DNA of 11,215 nt from an uncultured Collinsella sp. (GCA_902494935.1 CABUVH010000050.1:1-11215), one strand, 5' to 3'; counted from the stretch's first letter, positions 1-5,642 are shown. Made by a program: numbers and translations. Notes: a model not told the origin generated them from the sequence alone.

Positions 1-14
1 GAGTCAAAGCTGGT

Positions 15-419
15 TTAGCCAAAGAAGCGCTTGATCTCAATCTCGGCGTTCTCCAGGCAGTCGGAGCCGTGGATCACGTTGGCGTTGACATCGACGGCAA
101 AGTCGCCGCGGATGGTACCAGGAGCAGCGTCAAGCGGATTAGTAGCGCCCATGAGGGTGCGCATCTTAGCAACAGCGGAGAGACCGGAAACGACCATCTT
201 GACGACCGGACCGCTCGTCATAAAGTCGCAGAGACCGCCAAAGAAGGGCTTGTCGGCCAGATGGGCGTAGTGCTCCTCGACGGTAGCGCGCTCGAGCGTG
301 GTCATCTCCATGCGCTCGATAACAAGGCCGCTGCGCTCAATGCGAGCAACGATCTCGCCGATCTTGCGGTCGCGCACGGCGTCGGGCTTAATCATGATGA
401 AGGTCTTCTCGATAGCCAT
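15..419 (-). CDS. ndk: Nucleoside diphosphate kinase
   Basis: Cytosolic enzyme that moves the gamma-phosphate of ATP onto other NDPs through a phosphohistidine intermediate, balancing the (d)NTP pools. The 134-residue product is of normal family length. It shows the N-terminal IMIKPDAV segment (Lys11), the HY pair (Tyr51), Arg87 and Thr93 in KMRTLMGATNP, Arg104 in GTIRGDF, and the active-site segment NVIHGSDCLENAE with the catalytic His117. The family consensus has GSDS or GSDA, so Cys121 is a mild variation. The ATG is preceded on the minus strand by GAAAGG about 10 nt upstream, the same type of ribosome binding site as its neighbours. It stands alone, 385 bp downstream of argH and separated from it by a terminator, so it is probably monocistronic. 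The identification is secure. Confidence 0.97.
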   Translation of the reverse strand: MAIEKTFIMIKPDAVRDRKIGEIVARIERSGLVIERMEMTTLERATVEEHYAHLADKPFFGGLCDFMTSGPVVKMVVSGLSAVAKMRTLMGATNPLDAAPGTIRGDFAVDVNANVIHGSDCLENAEIEIKRFFG

Positions 420-538
420 AAAAGTAGCCTTTCAAGTAGGTTCGCGCGTGCCCAAGTCCCATTCCGGCACCCGCCTGGACTGCATCGTAACAGAGTTTTA
501 GCTGCAGTTAAACAAAAAGCTGTTTATTGAAACGTTGC

Positions 539-567
539 AATTTATTAAAGCGCTCCATATGTGTCAC
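539..567 (-). promoter_or_regulatory. Candidate ndk promoter
   Basis: On the minus strand, GTGACA (562-567; 5 of 6 matches to TTGACA) lies 17 nt before TAAATT (539-544; 4 of 6 matches to TATAAT). Transcription would start near 532, about 113 nt before the ndk ATG. This rests on consensus matching only. Confidence 0.35.
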
Positions 568-597
568 TTCTGTTTCGAAGCCCGATTAGAGTACCAT

Positions 598-638
598 CCG
601 ACCGCCCATCAACCGCGCCGAACAGAGCAGGCGGTCGG
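598..638. repeat. 9-bp inverted repeat upstream of ndk
   Basis: CCGACCGCC (598-606) and GGCGGTCGG (630-638) are perfect reverse complements separated by 23 nt. The right arm can alternatively pair with CCGCC at 642-646. Neither flank carries a T-run, so it is not a standard intrinsic terminator. It lies just upstream of the candidate ndk promoter and could be an operator, a secondary stop for argH readthrough, or chance. Confidence 0.4.
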
Positions 639-717
639 TTGCCGCCCGCGAACGTATCCCCTTCACAACCTGCCCAAAGGTCCTACAGAAGTTCTCGACA
701 AGCCCCTCCCCCATAGC

Positions 718-754
718 AACAAAATACGGGCTCCCACATCAGCAGGCGCCCGTA
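718..754 (-). terminator. Intrinsic terminator of argH
   Basis: On the minus strand TACGGGC (748-754) pairs with GCCCGTA (725-731), with two further GC pairs possible inside, and is followed at once by TTTTGTTG. It starts 51 nt after the argH stop codon. The stem and U-tract have the correct polarity for argH. Confidence 0.75.
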
Positions 755-804
755 AAGCGAAAACGATTTATCAATAAATGGACAATACGTCTTCAGCCAA
801 ACCT

Positions 805-2235
805 CTACTTTGCCCCGTGACCCATCTCGACGACCTTGGTTAGCGATCCAAACACACCTTCATCGACCACGAGCTGCGCCTCGGCACGCTGCAGCTGCAC
901 GGCAACGGCGGCAGGGGCGGTGCCGCCCTCGGTCGTGCGCGCGGCGACAATCGACGGGATGTCGAGCGCCTCGGTAATGTCGTGCTCAAAGAGCGGGCTT
1001 GCCTCCTGGAACACCTCAAACGGCAGGTCCTCAAGATTGCAGCCGCGCTTCTCACACATCAGAACCAGATGCCCCACCACGGCATGTGCCTCGCGGAACG
1101 GCAGGCCACGCTTGGCCAGGTAATCGGCAACATCGGTAGCGGCAAGGTGCCCCACGCCGCACTCGCGCGCCATGGCATCCTCGTTGACGGTCCAAGTCGA
1201 AATCATTCCGGCCATAACCGACAGGCACTGCAAGAGCGTATGGGCGGTATCGAGCGCGCCCTCCTTGTCCTCCTGCAAGTCCTTGTTATAAGCAAGCGGC
1301 AGGCCCTTCATGGTCACGAGCAGCTGCACCAGGTTGCCATAGACACGGCCGCTCTTGCCGCGAATAAGCTCGGCAAAGTCGGGATTCTTCTTCTGCGGCA
1401 TGATGGACGAGCCGGTGGAGTAGGAGTCTGAAAGCGTGATAAAGCCAAATTCGGAGCTCGACCACAGCACGATCTCCTCGGAAAGACGCGACAGGTGCAT
1501 GGCCATGACGGAGCCAGCGTAATGCAGATCGAGCAGGAAATCACGGTCGGAAACAGCATCGAGTGAGTTAGGAATCACGCCCGCAAAGCCAAGTTCGGCA
1601 GCCGTCATCTGGCGATCGAGCGGATAGCTCGTACCGGCAAGCGCGGCAGCACCCAGCGGGCAGTTGTCGGCGGCATCAAAGGCGGCCTTCAAGCGTGTAA
1701 AGTCGCGCGCGAACATCCAGGAATACGCCAGCAGATGATGCGAGAGCAGCACGGGCTGAGCGTGCTGCATATGCGTGTAACCCGGCAGAATCACCTTGTC
1801 GTACTTCTTAGCCGCATCCACCAGCACATGGCGCAGCTCAAGATTGGCCTCCATGAGCTCCTTGGCCAGCGCCTTGACGCCCAGGCGCGTGTCGGTCGCC
1901 ACCTGGTCGTTGCGCGAACGTCCGGTATGCAAGCGCTTACCGGCCTCGCCGATGCGACGCGTCAGCTCGCTCTCGATGGACATATGAATGTCTTCGTCGT
2001 TGATGTCGAAGGTGAAGTTGCCGGCATCGATATCCTGTTCGATTCCGGTCAGGCCCTTGGCAATCGCCTGCTCGTCCTCGGCACTGATGATGCCCTGGGC
2101 CGCCAGCATTTTGGCATGCGCCTTAGAGCCTGCGATATCCTGCTTATAGAGATGTTTGTCGGCCGGCAGCGACGCGCCAAACTCCTGCGTGACCTCGGCC
2201 ACGCCTGCCTCAAAACGACCGCCCCAAAGAGCCAT
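805..2235 (-). CDS. argH: Argininosuccinate lyase
   Basis: Last step of arginine synthesis: splits argininosuccinate into arginine and fumarate. It acts as a cytosolic homotetramer of the fumarase/aspartase superfamily. The 476-residue product carries HTGRSRNDQ (103-111), YTHMQHAQP (153-161, with the Thr-His pair at 154-155) and the superfamily signature GSSIMPQKKNPD (275-286), in which Ser277 matches the catalytic serine. The start chosen is the ATG at 2235 (MALWGGRFEAG), with AAAGGGG about 8 nt upstream. An upstream in-frame start at 2310 would add 25 residues unlike the family and has no such site. It lies 522 bp downstream of argG on the same strand, with a small ORF and a strong hairpin between, so it may be only partly cotranscribed with argG. 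A terminator follows at 718-754. Confidence 0.97.
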   Translation of the reverse strand: MALWGGRFEAGVAEVTQEFGASLPADKHLYKQDIAGSKAHAKMLAAQGIISAEDEQAIAKGLTGIEQDIDAGNFTFDINDEDIHMSIESELTRRIGEAGKRLHTGRSRNDQVATDTRLGVKALAKELMEANLELRHVLVDAAKKYDKVILPGYTHMQHAQPVLLSHHLLAYSWMFARDFTRLKAAFDAADNCPLGAAALAGTSYPLDRQMTAAELGFAGVIPNSLDAVSDRDFLLDLHYAGSVMAMHLSRLSEEIVLWSSSEFGFITLSDSYSTGSSIMPQKKNPDFAELIRGKSGRVYGNLVQLLVTMKGLPLAYNKDLQEDKEGALDTAHTLLQCLSVMAGMISTWTVNEDAMARECGVGHLAATDVADYLAKRGLPFREAHAVVGHLVLMCEKRGCNLEDLPFEVFQEASPLFEHDITEALDIPSIVAARTTEGGTAPAAVAVQLQRAEAQLVVDEGVFGSLTKVVEMGHGAK

Positions 2236-2353
2236 GGAACCGTCCCCTTTCATCAAATACCAAACGAAGCGCCCAAAGCAATGCGCCATGTCGCTAAAGC
2301 GATTTACCAACCGCTAGTTTTGCATATTCCCCACCGTGCGCGGGGCCATGTAG

Positions 2354-2524
2354 CTAATTCGCAAAGAAGTGACGCACCATGCACTTGGCGCCCAACGTCT
2401 CCCTCCGGATGTTGCCCTGCGAACCATCGATCCAGGCCTTCAGGCTCATAGGGACGTCCTCGACGTTTACAGTATCGAGCTCGGGCGCGAGGGCAAGTAA
2501 AGCATGCGCAATAGCATTGAACAT
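2354..2524 (-). CDS. Small protein of unknown function (56 aa) between argG and argH
   Basis: The ATG at 2524 is preceded on the minus strand by AAGGAG with an 8-nt spacer, as good a ribosome site as any in the window. The frame stays open for 56 codons to TAG. The product begins MFNAIAHALLALAPELDTVN, a short hydrophobic and possibly amphipathic segment, continues with VEDVPMSLKAWIDGSQGN, and ends in a basic stretch, IRRETLGAK, then CMVRHFFAN. I do not recognise the family. There is no confident signal peptide or transmembrane helix, and it is not arginine-rich enough to be an obvious leader peptide. It sits 119 nt before argH and 50 nt after the strong hairpin at 2575-2604. A TATATATATA run abuts the Shine-Dalgarno. 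A real small gene is likely but not certain; it could also be a remnant. Confidence 0.55.
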   Translation of the reverse strand: MFNAIAHALLALAPELDTVNVEDVPMSLKAWIDGSQGNIRRETLGAKCMVRHFFAN

Positions 2525-2574
2525 AATGGATACTCCTTATATATATAGGTGCAGAGCCGCCAAATTGATAGAAG

Positions 2575-2604
2575 GAGCCCCGCCGGACAACCCCGGCGGG
2601 GCTC
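2575..2604 (-). terminator. Strong GC hairpin, probable argG terminator
   Basis: A perfect 12-bp stem, GAGCCCCGCCGG (2575-2586) with CCGGCGGGGCTC (2593-2604), closes a 6-nt loop. On the minus strand it is followed by CTTCTATCAATTTGG, a weak U-tract. It begins about 150 nt after the argG stop. The very stable stem favours a terminator or an mRNA-stabilising 3' end. The poor U-run leaves room for readthrough into the small ORF and argH. Confidence 0.55.
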
Positions 2605-2714
2605 GGACTCAGCCGCAGTCGCGGCATCATATATGCGGGCGGAACGTAGGGGCCACCGATGTTAAGAAGTGTCAGCAAGCATAACGAAAGGTAGGGACCC
2701 CATGCGCCCGTTAT

Positions 2715-2742
2715 GTATCACGCGGATGGGCCGCGCGGATAC
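2715..2742. repeat. Imperfect stem-loop just after argG
   Basis: GTATC (2715-2719) pairs with GATAC (2738-2742), and CGCGG (2721-2725) with CCGCG (2731-2735), around the loop ATGGG. A small internal loop (A opposite CG) separates the two stems. It lies 15 nt past the argG stop. No U-tract follows on the minus strand, so it is probably a 3'-UTR structure rather than a terminator. Confidence 0.4.
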
Positions 2743-2757
2743 CAAGGGAAGGAAGAC

Positions 2758-3984
2758 TTAAGCCTGAGCGGCAGCAGAGCTGGGACCCTGGACCTTGGCC
2801 CACGTCTTGAGCGACAGCGTATCGATCTCGATAAAGCCGGCGCTGGCCTTCTCGTCAAACGTGGTGTCGCGGTCGTAGGTAGCCAGACCGTAGTCGTAGA
2901 GGCTGAAGGGGCTCTTGCGGCCAACGACATGGCAGTTGCCCTTAAAGAACTTCAGACGGACGGTGCCGGTCACGAACTTCTGGGTGTCAGCCATAAAGGC
3001 GTCGAGCGCGTTCTTGAGCGGGCTGTACCACTGACCGTTATACACGGCGGTGGCCCAATCCTGCTCGAGCTTGATCTTGGTCTTGAGCAAGTCGCCCTCG
3101 ACGCAGATGTCCTCGAGTGCCTTGTGGGCGGTGATGAGCGTCAGGGCTCCGGGAACCTCATAGCATTCGCGGCTCTTGAGGCCCACCAGACGATCCTCAA
3201 CCAGGTCGAGACGGCCAAAGCCGTTGTCGCCCGAAATCTTGTTGAGGGCGATGACGATCTCGGAAAGCTTCATCTTCTTGCCGTCGACGGCGACGGGCTT
3301 GCCGGCCTCAAACTCAATCTCGGTATACGTCGGGGTGTCGGGCGTGTCCTCGGGATTCTTGGTCATAACCCAGGCGTCGTCGAGAGGCTCGTTCCAGGGA
3401 TCCTCCAGGTGGCCGCACTCAATAGCACGACCCCACAGGTTGTCGTCGATGGAATAGGGGTTGTCGTTGGCACCCTCGGGAACCGGCACGTTGTGGGCGT
3501 GGGCATAGGCGACCTCGTCGGGACGGCACTTCAGATCCCACTCGCGAACCGGGGCGATAACCTTGAGCTCGGGGTCGAGGGCCTTGACGGCAGCCTCAAA
3601 ACGAACCTGGTCGTTACCCTTGCCGGTGCAGCCGTGGGCGACGTAGGTCGCGCCAAACTCGTGAGCGACCTCGACAAGCTTCTTGGCGAGCAGCGGGCGA
3701 GACAGGGCGGAAAGCAGCGGATACTTGTTCTCGTACATGGAGTTTGCGGCGATGGCCTTAATCAGGAACTCATCGGAGAACTCGTCGCGCAGGTCGAGCA
3801 CCTGGCAATCCAGAACGCCCAGGTCAAGCGCCTTCTGCTTCTTGGCGTCCAGGCCGGTCTCCTCCTGGCCCACATTGCCGCAGACGCAAACGACATCGAG
3901 ATTCTTCTCGTCCTGGAGCCACTTGACACATACGGATGTATCAAGACCACCGGAATATGCGAGAACGACTTTTTCCTTGCTCAT
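2758..3984 (-). CDS. argG: Argininosuccinate synthase
   Basis: Condenses citrulline and aspartate, using ATP (to AMP and PPi), into argininosuccinate, the substrate of ArgH. The 408-residue product is of the usual bacterial length. It opens with the N-type ATP pyrophosphatase loop AYSGGLDTS (9-17), then has AHGCTGKGNDQVRFE (116-130) for citrulline/aspartate and ATP binding, YSIDDNLWGR (177-186) and GRKSPFSLYD (355-364). The start chosen is the ATG at 3984 (MSKEKVVLAYSGG), with GAAAGGAAA about 6 nt upstream. The longer frame from 4035 adds 17 residues with no family support. Upstream on the same strand are an intrinsic terminator and an arginine-rich leader ORF, so expression is probably controlled by attenuation. 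The C-terminal AAAQA tail is short and unremarkable. The identification is secure. Confidence 0.98.
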   Translation of the reverse strand: MSKEKVVLAYSGGLDTSVCVKWLQDEKNLDVVCVCGNVGQEETGLDAKKQKALDLGVLDCQVLDLRDEFSDEFLIKAIAANSMYENKYPLLSALSRPLLAKKLVEVAHEFGATYVAHGCTGKGNDQVRFEAAVKALDPELKVIAPVREWDLKCRPDEVAYAHAHNVPVPEGANDNPYSIDDNLWGRAIECGHLEDPWNEPLDDAWVMTKNPEDTPDTPTYTEIEFEAGKPVAVDGKKMKLSEIVIALNKISGDNGFGRLDLVEDRLVGLKSRECYEVPGALTLITAHKALEDICVEGDLLKTKIKLEQDWATAVYNGQWYSPLKNALDAFMADTQKFVTGTVRLKFFKGNCHVVGRKSPFSLYDYGLATYDRDTTFDEKASAGFIEIDTLSLKTWAKVQGPSSAAAQA

Positions 3985-4078
3985 GGCTGTTTCCTTTCGC
4001 CCTTGGTAGCTAGTTAGAACATCGGTCAGTTGCAAGTCATTTCAAGGTCATATACCGTGCAATATCAGGTTAAATAGC

Positions 4079-4125
4079 AAAAATCAGCACATACATGCCC
4101 TAGAAACATGCAGCAATGTCGTGCT
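4079..4125 (-). terminator. Attenuator terminator upstream of argG
   Basis: On the minus strand AGCACG-ACAT (4125-4116) pairs with ATGT-A-TGTGCT (4096-4086), with one bulged A and one G-U pair. Two more GC pairs are possible past a bulged T, closing a loop around TTTCTAGG. GA and then TTTTT (4083-4079) follow. It is an intrinsic terminator with its U-tract, 94 nt before the argG ATG and 64 nt after the stop of the arginine-rich leader ORF. That is an odd place for a terminator unless it is conditional. Confidence 0.75.
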
Positions 4126-4203
4126 AAAACCCAACGACCTCAAAATGACTCTGTTGAGGCAATTCGCCCCATGCGGACAGAGACGATTGTTATCGTCGTC
4201 GGG
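4118..4203 (-). promoter_or_regulatory. Alternative RNA pairings of the argG leader (candidate antiterminator)
   Basis: Several mutually exclusive pairings are visible in the minus-strand RNA. (a) The arginine codons CCCGACGAC (4203-4195) can pair with GTCGTTGGG (4138-4130): 9 bp including one G-U. (b) GTCGT (4138-4134) can instead pair with ACGAC (4122-4118), which is part of the terminator 5' arm; this would be the antiterminator. (c) GACGAT/ATCGTC (4197-4192 with 4187-4182) forms a local hairpin over the last Arg codons and the stop. (d) CTCTGT/ACAGAG (4182-4177 with 4154-4149) and (e) CCTCAA/TTGAGG (4159-4154 with 4143-4138) compete with each other. All were found by eye without energy calculation; the antiterminator stem is only 5 bp. 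Confidence 0.45.
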
Positions 4204-4264
4204 AAATTGCGCGCTGGCGTCGGATGGCATTGTCTGCAGTAGTGATGATCTTTACGAACTGCAT
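4190..4264 (-). CDS. Arginine-rich leader peptide of argG (24 aa)
   Basis: The ATG at 4264 has AAAGGAG (4277-4271) 6 nt upstream, among the best ribosome sites in the window. The 24-residue frame reads MQFVKIITTADNAI, then RRQRAISRRR, then TAA. Six of the last ten residues are arginine, three of them directly before the stop. Four of the six Arg codons are CGA, a codon absent from the 13 Arg codons of the neighbouring HAD gene. The ORF ends 205 nt before argG, and between them lies an intrinsic terminator with competing stems. Size, position, codon bias and context match leader peptides that control amino-acid operons by ribosome stalling. It probably has no function as a free protein. Alternatively the nascent peptide itself may sense arginine, as the fungal arginine attenuator peptide does. 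No recognisable homologue is claimed. Confidence 0.72.
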   Translation of the reverse strand: MQFVKIITTADNAIRRQRAISRRR

Positions 4265-4303
4265 CTGCCTCTCCTTTCACCTATCGCCGGGCGCAATTCA
4301 AAT

Positions 4304-4331
4304 ATCGTAAACGGTACCTTTTTCTCGGTAA
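4304..4331 (-). promoter_or_regulatory. Candidate promoter of the argG leader transcript
   Basis: On the minus strand TACGAT (4309-4304; 4 of 6 to TATAAT) would place the RNA start near 4297, about 33 nt before the leader ATG. The best -35 match, TTACCG (4331-4326, 16-nt spacer), is weak. TAATAT at 4373-4368 is an alternative -10. The position is plausible but the match is not strong. Confidence 0.28.
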
Positions 4332-4538
4332 GCGGCTATTTTGCCGTCTCCGTTTTCGATGTTCGCTATATTACGATAAAGTGCCCGCTGCACAAGCGGC
4401 AAATTCAAATTTCTGAAAAGTTTTTTCATTACTTTGTGAATGGTGATGCAAACGCGCGCCAATCCTGCGAAAATACGCCCGACTACAAGTTGATGGTTAT
4501 AACGTCTGAAACAATTTCGAAACGAAAGGCTCGCTTTT

Positions 4539-5366
4539 ATGCAAACTTACGAATCGGACGCCAATATCGGAAACATAAAGCTCATCGCCGTCGACATGGA
4601 CAAGACGCTGCTCACCGACGAGCGCGTGCTGCCGCAAGGCCTTGACGAACGCCTGGACAAGCTCGCCGAAGCCGGCATCGTATTCTGCCCCGCCAGCGGA
4701 CGTCCCGCCCCCAAGCTCGAAGAGATGTTCGAGAGCATCAAGAACCGCCTCGCCTTTTGTCCCGACAACGGAGCCTGCGTCATCTATCGCGGCAACTATA
4801 TCTATAAGAGCAACATCGATGTGGCGCTGTATCAGCAGGTCTTGAGCCGTGCCTCGGAGGATCCTCGCGCCGTTCCCGTCCTGTGCTGCTTCGACGAGTT
4901 TTACGTGCTTGCCCGCGACCATCAATACCACGACGAGATCAGCGTCTACTACAACACAATCAACTACGTCGACAGCTTTGAGGGCATTGATTTCGAGTCC
5001 AACAAGATTTCGGTCTTCTTCCCCGGCTACGACGCCGAGCCCGCTTTCCGCGAGACCTATAGCCCCGAGTTCTCGGACAAGCTCTACGTCACCAACGCCG
5101 GGCGCGAGTGGATCGACTTTATGAACCTGGGCGTTGACAAGGGCGCCGGCGTCGCGCATCTTTGCGAGCACCTGGGCATCGATATCGCCGATGCCGCCGC
5201 CGTGGGCGACACCTACAACGACATCCCCATGCTGGAGCGCGTCGGCCACAGCTTTATCGTGGACAACGCCGAGGAGCATATGAACGCGCATGCTAAATGG
5301 CGCATTCCGAGCAACAACGACGGGGGCGTACTGACGCTCATCGACGCCATCTTGGCGGCTCGGTAG
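4539..5366 (+). CDS. HAD-superfamily (Cof-type, IIB) hydrolase
   Basis: Predicted Mg-dependent phosphatase of the Cof/YidA type, which usually acts on sugar phosphates, flavin nucleotides or similar small phosphates in the cytosol. The substrate cannot be told from sequence. The 275 residues contain all four HAD motifs: DMDKTLL (Asp19 nucleophile, Asp21 acid/base), the motif II serine in PASGRP (Ser53), the motif III lysine in VDKGAG (Lys201) and VGDTYNDIPML (Asp224, Asp228). The long insert between motifs II and III is the C2B cap. Motif I has Lys in place of the usual Gly after the second Asp, a tolerated variation. GAAAGG lies 9 nt before the ATG. The gene is divergent from the argG leader and convergent with polA. 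Its last codons form one arm of a large palindrome, of which a decayed inverted copy lies downstream. Confidence 0.92.
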   Translation: MQTYESDANIGNIKLIAVDMDKTLLTDERVLPQGLDERLDKLAEAGIVFCPASGRPAPKLEEMFESIKNRLAFCPDNGACVIYRGNYIYKSNIDVALYQQVLSRASEDPRAVPVLCCFDEFYVLARDHQYHDEISVYYNTINYVDSFEGIDFESNKISVFFPGYDAEPAFRETYSPEFSDKLYVTNAGREWIDFMNLGVDKGAGVAHLCEHLGIDIADAAAVGDTYNDIPMLERVGHSFIVDNAEEHMNAHAKWRIPSNNDGGVLTLIDAILAAR

Positions 5367-5537
5367 CCGTCCCATCGGGCCTGGCCGGGCGGCACGGGTT
5401 AACTTTTCGCTCGGTCAGGTCCTGCGCAAGACGAAAGCCACATTAAGTGGCTTTCTTTGCGTGCGGAATCTACGAAAAGTTAACCCGTGCCGCCCGGCCA
5501 GGCCCTAGGTTTACTTACCTGCCGCCAAGATGGCGTC
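5343..5537. repeat. Nested 195-bp imperfect palindrome between the HAD gene and polA
   Basis: Three tiers of inverted repeat share one centre. The outer tier is a perfect 17-bp pair (5343-5359 and 5521-5537); its left copy lies within the coding end of the HAD gene. The middle tier is a perfect 33-bp pair (5377-5409 and 5473-5505) containing GTTAAC. The inner tier is a hairpin (5425-5461). The unpaired stretches between tiers are still partly similar to each other in reverse complement. Beyond the outer pair GACGCTCA (5333-5340) resembles the reverse complement of 5539-5546 at 7 of 8 positions. This indicates an old inverted duplication or a tail-to-tail paralogue remnant. The transcript could form a very long hairpin. 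Confidence 0.85.
5425..5461 (+). terminator. Central hairpin of the palindrome, possible HAD gene terminator
   Basis: GAAAGCCAC (5433-5441) pairs perfectly with GTGGCTTTC (5447-5455) around ATTAA, and CGCAA (5425-5429) with TTGCG (5457-5461) outside it. On the plus strand TTT follows the inner stem, a short U-tract. It lies 58 nt after the HAD stop. Termination here is possible, but the hairpin at 5575-5608 is the stronger candidate. Confidence 0.4.
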
Positions 5538-5574
5538 TTGAGTGTCTAGATACTTAGGCTGAATTTAATTGAAC

Positions 5575-5608
5575 GAAGGGGGCTCCTTGTTGGCAAGGAG
5601 CCCCCTTC
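5575..5608. terminator. Strong hairpin terminator between convergent HAD gene and polA
   Basis: A perfect 15-bp stem, GAAGGGGGCTCCTTG (5575-5589) with its complement (5594-5608), closes a 4-nt loop TTGG. On the minus strand it begins 34 nt after the polA stop and is followed by GTTCAATTAAATT. On the plus strand it is followed by TGGTTTTGG. It probably acts for polA and as a bidirectional barrier for the HAD gene. Confidence 0.8.
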
Positions 5609-5642
5609 TGGTTTTGGTTACTTTGGAGTTGTGGGTGTACTT

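Larger units (their letters stand above)
420..804. other. argH-ndk intergenic region (385 bp)
   Basis: No convincing gene was found here on either strand. Reading in the direction of transcription (minus), the region holds the argH terminator (718-754), a 9-bp inverted repeat (598-638), a candidate ndk promoter (539-567) and an ndk leader of roughly 110 nt. The open frame on the plus strand at 535-777 starts with TTG, has no Shine-Dalgarno and resembles nothing known. Confidence 0.6.

Noticed and set aside
535..777. 80-codon frame on the plus strand between ndk and argH
   Set aside because: It begins with TTG, has no ribosome site, and runs antisense through the argH terminator.
2304..2684. 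Larger overlapping frames (124 codons minus, 101 codons plus) between argG and argH
   Set aside because: Both cross the strong hairpin, lack ribosome sites, and overlap the better supported 56-codon ORF in other frames.
2702..2761. 19-codon ORF on the plus strand with GAAAGG about 10 nt upstream, ending inside the argG stop
   Set aside because: The ribosome-site spacing matches other genes here, but the frame is very short, convergent with argG and overlaps the stem-loop at 2715-2742. No family or promoter supports it. It could be revisited if conserved.
3985..4300. T-box riboswitch for tRNA-Arg upstream of argG
   Set aside because: The conserved T-box sequence (AGGGTGGNACCGCG-like) is absent from the minus-strand leader. 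The short Arg-rich ORF explains the terminator better.
3985..4420. Full ArgR (ARG) box
   Set aside because: Only single TGAAT half-sites are present on the minus strand. No TGAAT-N4-ATTCA palindrome was found.
4121..4645. 174-codon open frame on the plus strand across the argG-HAD gap
   Set aside because: No Shine-Dalgarno or recognisable domain. It runs out of frame into the HAD gene and overlaps the leader region on the opposite strand, so it is a chance frame.
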